Shown here: piece after piece, positions 26,609-35,214 of the stretch
Layout of the letters: each line of letters opens with the position of its first letter
Numbering within the stretch: position 1 is the stretch's first letter
Assembly (NCBI RefSeq): GCF_943373825.1
Contig: NZ_CALSBP010000002.1
Location: 1-64,000, forward strand
Reading direction: 5' to 3'
Source: Aquimarina spinulae
Lineage (GTDB): Bacteria; Bacteroidota; Bacteroidia; Flavobacteriales; Flavobacteriaceae
Length of the DNA stretch: 64,000 bases
Made by a program: the position numbers and the translations under genes
Notes under the pieces: generated by a model
The model's database searches: none
Told to the model about the DNA's origin: nothing
The model's input: only the letters and a program-made list of their open reading frames with translations

Positions 26609-27742
26609 ATGAAAAGAATTGCTTTGTTTGTTACAGTTCTCCTACTTGTCGCTTGTCAAAAAGATCAAAAAGGATATACTATTACTGCCAATACTGCTGG
26701 TTTTGAAGATGGAACAGTAGTGTATATTAATTCTATTAGTCAATCTAACAGACCTATTATTATTGACTCTGTAAGTATACAACAGGATAAATTTCAAATC
26801 ACTTTACCTCCTCCAGAAAATAGTGATTTTAATTATTTAACTTTTAAAGACATAAGAGGTAATGTATTGTTTATGGCAGAGAACAACCCTATCGAAATGA
26901 CCATCTACAAAGATAGTTTACGTTCTTCTATGGTCAAAGGAGGTTCTGAAAATGAGCTGTTCTTTTCCTATATTAATACTATTAAAAAATATGGTGAAGA
27001 GAAATTAAATCTAAATAATCAATATCAGATTGCTTCAAAATTGGGTGAAACCGATAAAGTGGTTAAGATAGCTCTCGAAAGACAAGAATTGGTTGAAAAA
27101 GAAAAGCAATTCAGAAAAGATATTACAGATAACACAAATTCGTTAGTGTCTATTATAGCTATCACAGAGCTCTTAAACCTTAAGATGTTAACCGCACAAG
27201 AAGCCAAATTGAAATTTGATCAGATTGATGATACCCTAAAACCAACAAGATTAGGTAAAAACTTAAACATGCTTATCAATAATGCAGTAGCTGTTTCTAA
27301 GCAAAAGAGAATAGATATAGGTGTTATTGCCGAAGATTTTTCTGCTCCAACTCCAGAAGGCAAGATACTATCTCTTAAAGAATCTATGGGTAAAATTACC
27401 ATTATCGATTTTTGGGCTTCCTGGTGCAAACCTTGTAGGATAGAAAATCCAAATGTTGTAAAAGTATATAACAAATACCATGATAAAGGACTTAATATTA
27501 TAGGAGTATCTTTAGATAAAAAACAAGAAGCCTGGGCCAAAGCAATTGCAGATGATAACTTAGAATGGAATCATGTTTCTAATTTACAATTTTGGCAAGA
27601 ACCAATTGCAAGAGCTTATGGTGTAAGATCCATACCTGCCACTTTTATCATCGATGAAAAAGGAAATGTAATTGCCAAGAACCTTAGAGGGCCCGCCTTA
27701 GAAAAGAAAATCTCAGAATTACTAGAACAAAAGTCTCTTTAA
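26609..27742 (+). CDS. TlpA/ResA-like thioredoxin lipoprotein with DUF4369 domain
   Basis: I choose ATG 26609 (MKRIALFVTVLLLVAC), which puts a lipobox Cys at residue 16; the 18-residue extension from 26555 would bury the signal. It has 377 residues. Residues about 22-110 fit the DUF4369 domain common before thioredoxin folds in Bacteroidota, and a helical section follows. A TlpA-like domain from about 235 carries FWASWCKPC (a CKPC redox pair) and the cis-proline segment RSIPATFIID. Likely periplasmic membrane-anchored disulfide reductase, for example in cytochrome or protein maturation. The exact partner is unknown. A strong bidirectional terminator follows. Confidence 0.88.
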   Translation: MKRIALFVTVLLLVACQKDQKGYTITANTAGFEDGTVVYINSISQSNRPIIIDSVSIQQDKFQITLPPPENSDFNYLTFKDIRGNVLFMAENNPIEMTIYKDSLRSSMVKGGSENELFFSYINTIKKYGEEKLNLNNQYQIASKLGETDKVVKIALERQELVEKEKQFRKDITDNTNSLVSIIAITELLNLKMLTAQEAKLKFDQIDDTLKPTRLGKNLNMLINNAVAVSKQKRIDIGVIAEDFSAPTPEGKILSLKESMGKITIIDFWASWCKPCRIENPNVVKVYNKYHDKGLNIIGVSLDKKQEAWAKAIADDNLEWNHVSNLQFWQEPIARAYGVRSIPATFIIDEKGNVIAKNLRGPALEKKISELLEQKSL

Positions 27743-27766
27743 TTTAACAACATATAGAATATAAAT

Positions 27767-27796
27767 AAAAAACGACCTCTTTTGGGTCGTTTTTTG
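27767..27796. terminator. Bidirectional Rho-independent terminator
   Basis: AACGACC (27771-27777) pairs with GGTCGTT (27785-27791), with an A-run before and a T-run after the stem, so it works for the thioredoxin gene on plus and the rhomboid gene on minus. Confidence 0.88.
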
Positions 27797-28447
27797 TTAT
27801 AATTTTCCTAGCCTTTGCAAAATAAAAAGAATTATAATTGGAACTGCTAATAGACCTATCATAAATAAATTTTCCTGAAATAACCAAGGAGCCAATATTA
27901 AAGTTATTACATACCCTCCAACAGCTCCTCCAAAATGCGCGTCATGGCCTATATTTCCTATTTTGTTTTTCATTCCAAAAATAGAATATACTAAATACCC
28001 TATACCAAAAATATATGCAGGAATAGGAATTGGAATAAACATCAAATATAAACTCATATCTGGTCTAAATAATATGCTCGCATATATAACTCCAGAAACA
28101 GCCCCACTTGCTCCTACAGCACTGTAATGATATTCGTCTTTATGAAAAAACAAGGAAAACAAATTCCCCATTAATAAACTACCAAAATATACTATCAAAA
28201 ACTTAACATTACCAAAAAAGCTAACAACAACAGGTGCAAAAAAATAGAGTGTAAACATATTAAAGAACAAATGCATCATATCTACATGCAAAAAACCCGA
28301 AGTTAGCATTCTTAACTGTTCTCCTCTTCTTATCCCTCCTATATTAAATTTATATTTCTCAAAAAATGAAAAGTCATTAAATCCTTTTAATGACATCAAT
28401 ATATTAGCCCCAATAATTATAATTATAACTATGTCAAGTGTCCCCAT
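27797..28447 (-). CDS. Rhomboid family intramembrane serine protease
   Basis: A 216-residue protein with six hydrophobic segments. Rhomboid signatures are present: RMLTSGFLHVDMMHLFFNM (H59 and N63) in the second helix region, the catalytic serine motif GASGAVSG (Ser114), and the catalytic histidine in GHDAHFGGAVGGY (His171). It cleaves membrane proteins within the bilayer; substrates are unknown. The stop lies immediately beside a terminator shared with the convergent gene. Confidence 0.9.
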   Translation of the reverse strand: MGTLDIVIIIIIGANILMSLKGFNDFSFFEKYKFNIGGIRRGEQLRMLTSGFLHVDMMHLFFNMFTLYFFAPVVVSFFGNVKFLIVYFGSLLMGNLFSLFFHKDEYHYSAVGASGAVSGVIYASILFRPDMSLYLMFIPIPIPAYIFGIGYLVYSIFGMKNKIGNIGHDAHFGGAVGGYVITLILAPWLFQENLFMIGLLAVPIIILFILQRLGKL

Positions 28448-28529
28448 ACAACTGTAATTTTATCCAAATATACTATATATTTTAACCTCAAAAAATCTAA
28501 CTAAACTATCCTTTTCTTATTAGCAAAAG

Positions 28530-28564
28530 TTTATGATAAAAAAAAACGAATAATTTTATATTTG
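28530..28564 (+). promoter_or_regulatory. Promoter of the acyltransferase cluster
   Basis: TATATTTG at 28557-28564 fits the Bacteroidota -7 element exactly. TTTATG at 28530-28535, 21 bases upstream, is a weak -33 element. The first acyltransferase begins at 28588. Confidence 0.5.
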
Positions 28565-28587
28565 TGTCCCTAATTTAATTTTATCGA

Positions 28588-29487
28588 ATGCAATTATTTG
28601 TATATCGTTTAGTCTATCCAATGTTGTGGGTAATATCTAAATTACCCTGGCGATTATTATATTTTTTATCCAGTACTGTTTATATTTTAGTTTATCACAT
28701 TATTGGCTATAGAAAAAAGGTAGTTACAAAAAACCTAACATTAGCTTTTCCCGAAAAACCTATAGATGAAATTTATAAAATTCGTAAAAAATTTTATAAA
28801 CATATGTGCGATATGTTTATGGAAATGATAAAAAGTCTTTCTATTTCTAAAGAAGAAATGACCAAAAGATTTACAATACTTGACCCTCATACTTTTAAAG
28901 AAGTACAATCTCATCAAAAAAGTATTATTGTATTAATGGGCCATTATGCAAGTTATGAGTGGGCAATTGCTGCTCAATTCGCGATGGATTTTCCTATAGT
29001 TGGTGTGTACAAAAAAATTAAAAACAAACATTTTGATCAATTAGCACATCGCATAAGAGGTAGATTTAATACAAGACTTATAAGACATCGTAAGGTGATT
29101 AAAGAGATTACCCGAGATAAAGTAAACGGTCAATTATGCGCCTATGGTTTATTATCTGATCAATCTCCTAAATTGAAAAATGCATTATACTGGACCGATT
29201 TTATGAACATTAAAGTTCCTGTTATTACAGGAGGAGAAGTACTAGCAAAAAGGTTAGATATGCCTGTAATGTATCTAAAAGTAGAGAAAGTAAAACGTGG
29301 CTATTATCAGGCAAAATTTATAAAAATTACCGATGACCCCAAAAAGTGTGAAGACCATTTTATCACAAAAACCTACCTCTCTTTATTAGAAAACCAAATC
29401 AAAGAAAATCCTGAGTACTATCTTTGGACTCATAGACGATGGAAGCATCGAAATACGAAAATTCCTAAAGGTGCAATAGTTGATTAG
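28588..29487 (+). CDS. LpxL/HtrB-type lipid A acyltransferase, paralog 1
   Basis: A 299-residue protein with an N-terminal membrane anchor (about 5-40). The acyltransferase H-x4-E motif is His119...Glu124 (MGHYASYEW), the first conserved block of the lipid A late-acyltransferase family. Later blocks include LLSDQSPK and YYLWTHRRWKHR near the end, characteristic of this family. It adds an acyl chain to a lipid A precursor or related lipid at the inner membrane. It is the first of three tandem paralogs of identical length. Confidence 0.88.
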   Translation: MQLFVYRLVYPMLWVISKLPWRLLYFLSSTVYILVYHIIGYRKKVVTKNLTLAFPEKPIDEIYKIRKKFYKHMCDMFMEMIKSLSISKEEMTKRFTILDPHTFKEVQSHQKSIIVLMGHYASYEWAIAAQFAMDFPIVGVYKKIKNKHFDQLAHRIRGRFNTRLIRHRKVIKEITRDKVNGQLCAYGLLSDQSPKLKNALYWTDFMNIKVPVITGGEVLAKRLDMPVMYLKVEKVKRGYYQAKFIKITDDPKKCEDHFITKTYLSLLENQIKENPEYYLWTHRRWKHRNTKIPKGAIVD

Positions 29488-29626
29488 ATCAAAGATATTG
29501 TGAGCTCTAACGATCTTACCATTTCGTTTTTATATCACTATATTTTCATTTTCAGTATTTTTTAATGCCCAAATCGCTAGATTTAACAAAATACTACTAT
29601 TTTCGTGAATTAAACCCCGCCTTTTT

Positions 29627-30526
29627 ATGCAATTAATTATCTATAAATTAGTCTACCCTTTTTTATGGTTTATTTCAAAATTACCATGGGGGCTTTTTTA
29701 TGCATTTTCTACAGGCATTTTTTTCCTGGTATATTATATTTTTCGATACCGAAGAAAAACTGTAACGCAAAATCTAGAGCTAGTTTTCCCAAACAAAACT
29801 TTTCAAGAAATCAAAAAAATACGAAAAGAGTTTTACCAGCATATGTGTGATATGTTTCTCGAAATGATTAAATCGATATCCATTTCAAATGAAGAAATGA
29901 AAGAACGATTTAAGGTTACAAATATTGAAAAACTACACGAATTAGAAGCTAAGAAAGAAAATATAATGATACTTATGGCCCATTATGCTAGTTATGAGTG
30001 GGCAAATGTAATTGATATACAAACAAATTTTCAGGCAGTTGGAGTATATAAGAAAATAGGGAATAAATACTTCGATCGATTAGTACATCGAATTAGAGCC
30101 CGATTTGGTTCGAGAGTAATAGGTACTAAAGATGCTATGACAGTAATTACAGAAGATCAATCTAAAGAAGGATTATATATGTATGGACTAATTTCTGATC
30201 AATCTCCAAAATTATATAAAGCAACCTTTTGGACTGACTTTATGAGCATTAAAGTTCCTGTTTTTTTAGGAGCAGAAGTATTGTCGAAACGATTAGGGTT
30301 AAACACATACTATCTACAAGTTGAAAAAATAAAAAGAGGATACTATCAAGCTACTTTTGTTACACTAACAGAAGACTCGAAAAACTGTGAAGACTATTCT
30401 ATTGTAAAAAGCTATCTTAGATTACTGGAAAATCAAATTTATAATAAACCACAGTATTACCTATGGTCTCACAAACGATGGAAACACCGCAATGCGCCTA
30501 TTCCTGAAGGTGCCACTGTAGATTAA
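29627..30526 (+). CDS. LpxL/HtrB-type lipid A acyltransferase, paralog 2
   Basis: Another 299-residue member with the same layout: membrane anchor, His119...Glu124 (MAHYASYEW), LISDQSPK and YYLWSHKRWKHR. The A before the motif histidine replaces the G seen in the other two copies. The 139-base gap to the first paralog contains TATTTTCG near 29600, a possible promoter of its own. Acceptor or acyl-chain choice probably differs among the paralogs (inference). Confidence 0.88.
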   Translation: MQLIIYKLVYPFLWFISKLPWGLFYAFSTGIFFLVYYIFRYRRKTVTQNLELVFPNKTFQEIKKIRKEFYQHMCDMFLEMIKSISISNEEMKERFKVTNIEKLHELEAKKENIMILMAHYASYEWANVIDIQTNFQAVGVYKKIGNKYFDRLVHRIRARFGSRVIGTKDAMTVITEDQSKEGLYMYGLISDQSPKLYKATFWTDFMSIKVPVFLGAEVLSKRLGLNTYYLQVEKIKRGYYQATFVTLTEDSKNCEDYSIVKSYLRLLENQIYNKPQYYLWSHKRWKHRNAPIPEGATVD

Positions 30527-30592
30527 AACTTGGATTCATCTACATACTGCCAAATAAGCTTACCTTTATGCGTTTTTAACTACACTACATTT

Positions 30593-31492
30593 ATGCAATT
30601 AATTATATATTACTTAGTTTATCCTATAATATTAGGTATCTCTAAACTACCCTGGCGATTATTTTATGCGTTTTCTACCTGTGCTTATATTTTGGTATAC
30701 TATGTTATTAGGTACAGAAGAAAAACAGTAACAGGAAACTTACAATTGGTTTTCCCAGAAAAATCTAAAAAAGAAATCCGGGATATTAGTAAATCATTTT
30801 ATAAACATATGTGTGATATGTTTTTAGAAATGACAAAATCACTTTCAATTTCTAGAGAAGAATTAATAAAACGATATAAAGTTGTAAATCTGGATGAGTT
30901 TCATGAGTTTGAAAGGAAAAATAAAAGTATAATTACATTAATGGGGCATTATGGTAGTTTCGAATGGTCTAATGCAGTCGATCTTGTTTCTTTAAACCCA
31001 TGTGTAGGAATCTATAAACAAATAGAAAACAAATATTTTGATCGTCTTGCACATCGTATCCGAGGTCGTTTTGACTCCCGACTTATTCCTAGTCATAAGG
31101 TTGCAAGACAAATTATAAAAGATAAAAAGGAAGGCACTGTATGCGGATACGGTATGATCTCTGATCAATCCCCAAAAATTTACAACGCAAAATATTGGAC
31201 AGATTTTATGGGAGTCAAAGTGCCCATATTTTTAGGAGGCGAGTTCTTAGCACAACGACTTGATGTTATTGTATTATATCTTCATGTAGAAAAAGTAAAA
31301 CGAGGGCACTATGAAGTAAGATTTATCCCTATCTCCGAAAACAGCAAAGAAGAAGAGCCATATTTCATCATAAAAAAATACCTTCAATTACTTGAGAATC
31401 AAATTCGTGAAAAACCTCAATATTATTTATGGACTCACAAACGTTGGAAACATAGGAATTCACAAATTCCTGAGGGAGCCATAGTCGATTAA
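30593..31492 (+). CDS. LpxL/HtrB-type lipid A acyltransferase, paralog 3
   Basis: I use ATG 30593 (MQLIIYYLVYP), which gives 299 residues and aligns from the first residue with the other two. A frame extension to 30530 is not conserved. Key motif His119...Glu124 (MGHYGSFEW), then MISDQSPK and YYLWTHKRWKHR. It lies 66 bases after paralog 2, so the three are likely co-expressed. Confidence 0.87.
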   Translation: MQLIIYYLVYPIILGISKLPWRLFYAFSTCAYILVYYVIRYRRKTVTGNLQLVFPEKSKKEIRDISKSFYKHMCDMFLEMTKSLSISREELIKRYKVVNLDEFHEFERKNKSIITLMGHYGSFEWSNAVDLVSLNPCVGIYKQIENKYFDRLAHRIRGRFDSRLIPSHKVARQIIKDKKEGTVCGYGMISDQSPKIYNAKYWTDFMGVKVPIFLGGEFLAQRLDVIVLYLHVEKVKRGHYEVRFIPISENSKEEEPYFIIKKYLQLLENQIREKPQYYLWTHKRWKHRNSQIPEGAIVD

Positions 31493-31782
31493 TCTATATA
31501 TCAAATTTGTTATAGCGTATAGTTTGATCAAATATATTTTATCATTCTGGCAGAGCTACATTTTTTCATCAAATTTGATGTCTTTTTAGAATTTATTAGA
31601 TGTTATGTTTGGCATATGAAGTAATTAAATTTCATGGTTTTCAGGGGTTTATTACATAAACATATCCTATATCTTCGCTTTAAAATATGTATATCACTAA
31701 TATACCTATCTACTAATAAGAACTTTGCCCTAAAGCTTCTTCCTAATTAGGTTCTAAAAATGATATCGTTTCAAAAATAAAA

Positions 31783-32772
31783 GTGTTGAATACAATTAAA
31801 AAAAACTGGAGTATTGGTTTATTAAGTATTATTATTAATATAATAAGCTGTTGCACAGTTTTATGGATTATACTTCTATTTACCGGTCAAAAAGAAAACC
31901 TCGATATTGGTAAAGCCATACAAATGCTGGTTATACGAATACTTCCACTAGCCACTGGTATTGCTTTTTCTGCAAAACTCATCCTCTCTTTTTTAAACAA
32001 CAAAAAAATAATTCTTGTCATCATTTTCATCATCACTATTAGTGTTCTTTTGGCAATTGTTTGGGGGTATATCGCTTTTTTATCTACTCTCCTATTTGCT
32101 ATCGGATACGGTGTATATAACTCGACTGTTCTCCCTGGCATGATAATTATATACTTTATAGCTATCCTCTTGCAATTTAGCTTTTTACATCTATTTTTAT
32201 TACAAAATAATGAGCGTACAAATAATGGGGTTTTGGGACTTGTCCTTTTACCTGTTTATACAATAGGTTTTACTGCTATTTCTATATTCATAACATTTGG
32301 TATTACCATGTATCCTTTACTATTTCATAAAGAAACATATCTTATTCCTCAAAATTTTCAAGGGTGTGTTAGAGTAGTATACAACTTCGAATGTGGTGTA
32401 GAGGCACAGAAAAAAAATGGAAGAAGTATCATACATGTACCAGACAATGGGCTTATACTTCTTAAAAATGAGCTAAAACTCCCCAAAAATCTTCTTGTTA
32501 CTATATGGAAACAACAATTAGATCAAGAATTCTATATCGTTGATAGCAAAGGAAATAAAGAAAAACTACATCATAAAGAGCGATATTCACAAAATACTTC
32601 GAAAGGAGTTAGAATAACTGGTATAGATGAAAGAGGAGAACCTGGTGACAGTAATTTTCTGTTATTCAAAAGGTTTTATGTCTATAATGGTTCAAGTATC
32701 AAAAATGAACTTGACTGCTCTACTGTAGAAGACAATCTATTTAATGAGCTCGAAAAATGCCAAAGTAAATAA
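31783..32772 (+). CDS. Membrane protein of unknown function
   Basis: A 329-residue protein beginning with GTG at 31783 (a TTG follows directly). The first 185 residues contain about five hydrophobic helices. The remaining 145 form a soluble domain with QGCVRVVYNFECG and HVPDNGLILLKNEL, probably beta-rich and outside the inner membrane. I do not recognise the family with confidence. It stands alone between the acyltransferases and glmM, and the 290 bases before it show no other gene. Confidence 0.65.
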   Translation: MLNTIKKNWSIGLLSIIINIISCCTVLWIILLFTGQKENLDIGKAIQMLVIRILPLATGIAFSAKLILSFLNNKKIILVIIFIITISVLLAIVWGYIAFLSTLLFAIGYGVYNSTVLPGMIIIYFIAILLQFSFLHLFLLQNNERTNNGVLGLVLLPVYTIGFTAISIFITFGITMYPLLFHKETYLIPQNFQGCVRVVYNFECGVEAQKKNGRSIIHVPDNGLILLKNELKLPKNLLVTIWKQQLDQEFYIVDSKGNKEKLHHKERYSQNTSKGVRITGIDERGEPGDSNFLLFKRFYVYNGSSIKNELDCSTVEDNLFNELEKCQSK

Positions 32773-32898
32773 AGAATATTATTCGACCATAACTTTATTT
32801 AAAATAAGATATCTACATCAACTCAAGGGAGAAATAGATACCTTATTATATATTCTTTCAACGAAAAGCTCCAAGCAAATAATACGTTTGGCTAAATT

Positions 32899-34287
32899 TT
32901 AGATTCCAGCTATTTCTTTTAAAGTAACGATCGTATCTTCTGCCAATGAATCTGCTTTTTCCTGGCTCAGGGCTTCGGTGTAAATACGAATAATAGGTTC
33001 TGTATTACTTTTACGTAAATGTACCCAACAATCTGCAAAATCCACTTTTACGCCATCAACAGTAGAGACTTCTTCTGAAACATATTTTGAATGAAATCCT
33101 TTTAAAATAGCATCAACATCTAAATCTGGAGTTAGCTGAATTTTATTTTTACTCATAAAATAAGAAGGATAACTATCTCGTAACTCGCTTACACTGCATT
33201 TCTTTTCTGCCAGGTGTGTAAGAAATAAGGCTACTCCTACCAACGAATCTCTTCCGTAATGTGATTCTGGATATATAATCCCTCCATTACCTTCGCCACC
33301 GATAACTGCATTATTTGCTTTCATCAACTCTACTACATTAACCTCGCCTACAGCACTTGCTTCATAGTTCCCATTATGTTTTTGTGTTACATCTCTTAAC
33401 GCTCTACTTGAGGATAAATTAGAAACAGTATTGCCACTAGTTTTTCCTAATACAAAATCGGCACAGGCAACCAATGTATATTCTTCTCCAAACATTTCTC
33501 CATTCTCACTCATAAAAGCAAGACGATCTACATCAGGATCGACGGTGATTCCCATATCTGCTTTCTCCTTAACTACTAATTCTGATAAATCTGTTAAATG
33601 TTCTTTTAATGGTTCTGGGTTATGAGGGAAATGCCCATTAGGCTCGCAATATAATTCAATAGTCTCTACTCCCATTTTCTTAAGTAATCCCGGTATTGCG
33701 ATACCTCCTGTAGAGTTAACAGCATCTACAACAACTTTGAAACCAGATTTACTCACCAATTCTGCATCCACCAGAGATAGATTTAGCACTTCTTCAATAT
33801 GTTTATCGATATAGGTATCATTTACCGTGATACTTCCCAAATCATCAACCTCTGCAAAAACATATTCATCATTTTCTGCTATATCTAAAATCTTTTTACC
33901 ATTCTCTGCATTCAAAAATTCTCCTTTATGGTTCAATAATTTTAATGCATTCCACTGTTTCGGATTGTGACTAGCTGTAAGAATTATTCCTCCATCTGCT
34001 TTTTCTAAAGGAACAGCAATCTCTACTGTAGGTGTCGTAGAAAGTCCTAAATCAATAACATGAATCCCCAATCCAACCAGACTATTCATTACCAATTGTT
34101 GAATCATAGGTCCAGAAATTCTGGCATCTCGACCAACAACTACAATTGGATGATCTTTATTAGTCTCATTTTTTAGCCAACTTCCATAAGCCGAAGCAAA
34201 TTTTACCGCATCTACAGGAGTAAGATTATCACCAACTATCCCTCCAATTGTTCCTCTAATCCCTGAAATTGATTTTATTAATGTCAT
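32899..34287 (-). CDS. glmM: Phosphoglucosamine mutase
   Basis: A 462-residue alpha-D-phosphohexomutase. The phosphoserine loop is TASHNP with Ser106; metal-binding DPDVDR gives Asp250, Asp252 and Asp254; the sugar-binding loop is GEGNGG; the phosphate-binding RKSNTEPIIRIY lies near the end. GlmM converts glucosamine-6-phosphate to glucosamine-1-phosphate for UDP-GlcNAc, peptidoglycan and LPS. In Bacteroidota this protein is the usual GlmM, although a phosphomannomutase or phosphoglucomutase role cannot be excluded from sequence. A well-formed promoter precedes it. Confidence 0.85.
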   Translation of the reverse strand: MTLIKSISGIRGTIGGIVGDNLTPVDAVKFASAYGSWLKNETNKDHPIVVVGRDARISGPMIQQLVMNSLVGLGIHVIDLGLSTTPTVEIAVPLEKADGGIILTASHNPKQWNALKLLNHKGEFLNAENGKKILDIAENDEYVFAEVDDLGSITVNDTYIDKHIEEVLNLSLVDAELVSKSGFKVVVDAVNSTGGIAIPGLLKKMGVETIELYCEPNGHFPHNPEPLKEHLTDLSELVVKEKADMGITVDPDVDRLAFMSENGEMFGEEYTLVACADFVLGKTSGNTVSNLSSSRALRDVTQKHNGNYEASAVGEVNVVELMKANNAVIGGEGNGGIIYPESHYGRDSLVGVALFLTHLAEKKCSVSELRDSYPSYFMSKNKIQLTPDLDVDAILKGFHSKYVSEEVSTVDGVKVDFADCWVHLRKSNTEPIIRIYTEALSQEKADSLAEDTIVTLKEIAGI

Positions 34288-34315
34288 ATACTTTGATTGA
34301 TTTTTCTATTTCAAA

Positions 34316-34346
34316 CAAATGTACAAGATATGACAAACAGCAACAA
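34316..34346 (-). promoter_or_regulatory. Promoter of glmM
   Basis: On the minus strand TTG (34346-34344), exactly 20 bases, then TACATTTG (34323-34316). This is an ideal Bacteroidota promoter. The predicted leader is only about 20 bases. Confidence 0.75.
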
Positions 34347-34626
34347 TTTAATAGGTTATAATTTTATAAACACAATCTGTTTTTTACAAAAATTAATGGA
34401 TCTTTAAATCTTTACTTGCAATTTCTTTATTACACGATAAATGCAAAACAATAATTGTAAAAGAAAGGAAAAACATGATGCATTTCTGCATCTAAGTTTT
34501 TAGACATATCATCAAAAGTAATTTATTTTAACCATTAGCCTTTATTTTTTTACAAGTGATACTTTTTGTCATACAAACAACTATAATTAATAGATATTAG
34601 TATTTAAAAAATCGTATTTTAACCCA
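34347..34626. other. Intergenic region before acpH
   Basis: 280 AT-rich bases between the glmM promoter and acpH. A small 6-bp hairpin GATGCA/TGCATC lies near 34478-34495. No gene or other signal is seen; the acpH promoter must lie here. Confidence 0.35.
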
Positions 34627-35214
34627 ATGAATTTTCTAGCCCACATATATCTTTCTGGTGAAGACCAAGAACTTAAAATAGGTAATTTTATCGCAGACTC
34701 TGTCAAAGGAAAAAAGCAATTACTACAATATTCAAACCGTATTCAGCAAGGTATTACCTTACATCGTAAAATTGATTCATATACTGATACTCATTCCATT
34801 GTAAGAAAAAGTGTATCCAGGTTATTTCCAAAATACAGGCATTACAGTACTGTAATCGTAGATGTTCTTTATGATCATTTTTTGGCAGCTAATTGGAAAG
34901 AATACTCTGATATCCCCCTTGAAACGTATGTGGCAGAGTTTTATGGTTTATTATATAAATATCATGAAGTTTTACCTAAACAGATTCAAAATTTTATGCC
35001 CTATATGATTAAAGACAACTGGCTTCTTAGCTATGCCACTATTCCAGGAATTGGTACAATATTATATCAAATGAATCAGAGAACAAAAAATAGATCTAAG
35101 ATGAATTTTGCAGTTATCGAACTCGAACAATATTACGCTGATTTTGATAAAGAATTTCGTTCTTTTTTTGAAGAATTAGAACTTTACACTAAAAATGAAA
35201 TAAGAATATTATGA
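34627..35214 (+). CDS. acpH: Acyl carrier protein phosphodiesterase
   Basis: A 195-residue member of the DUF479 family. It begins with the typical MNFLAHIYLSG and has GNFIADSVKG, LHRKIDSYTDTH and DVLYDHFLAANW, metal-ligand motifs of the HD-like phosphodiesterase AcpH, which removes the phosphopantetheine arm from acyl carrier protein. Length is normal. Its stop overlaps the start of the gamma-glutamyltransferase gene by four bases (ATGA), so they are translationally coupled. Confidence 0.85.
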   Translation: MNFLAHIYLSGEDQELKIGNFIADSVKGKKQLLQYSNRIQQGITLHRKIDSYTDTHSIVRKSVSRLFPKYRHYSTVIVDVLYDHFLAANWKEYSDIPLETYVAEFYGLLYKYHEVLPKQIQNFMPYMIKDNWLLSYATIPGIGTILYQMNQRTKNRSKMNFAVIELEQYYADFDKEFRSFFEELELYTKNEIRIL

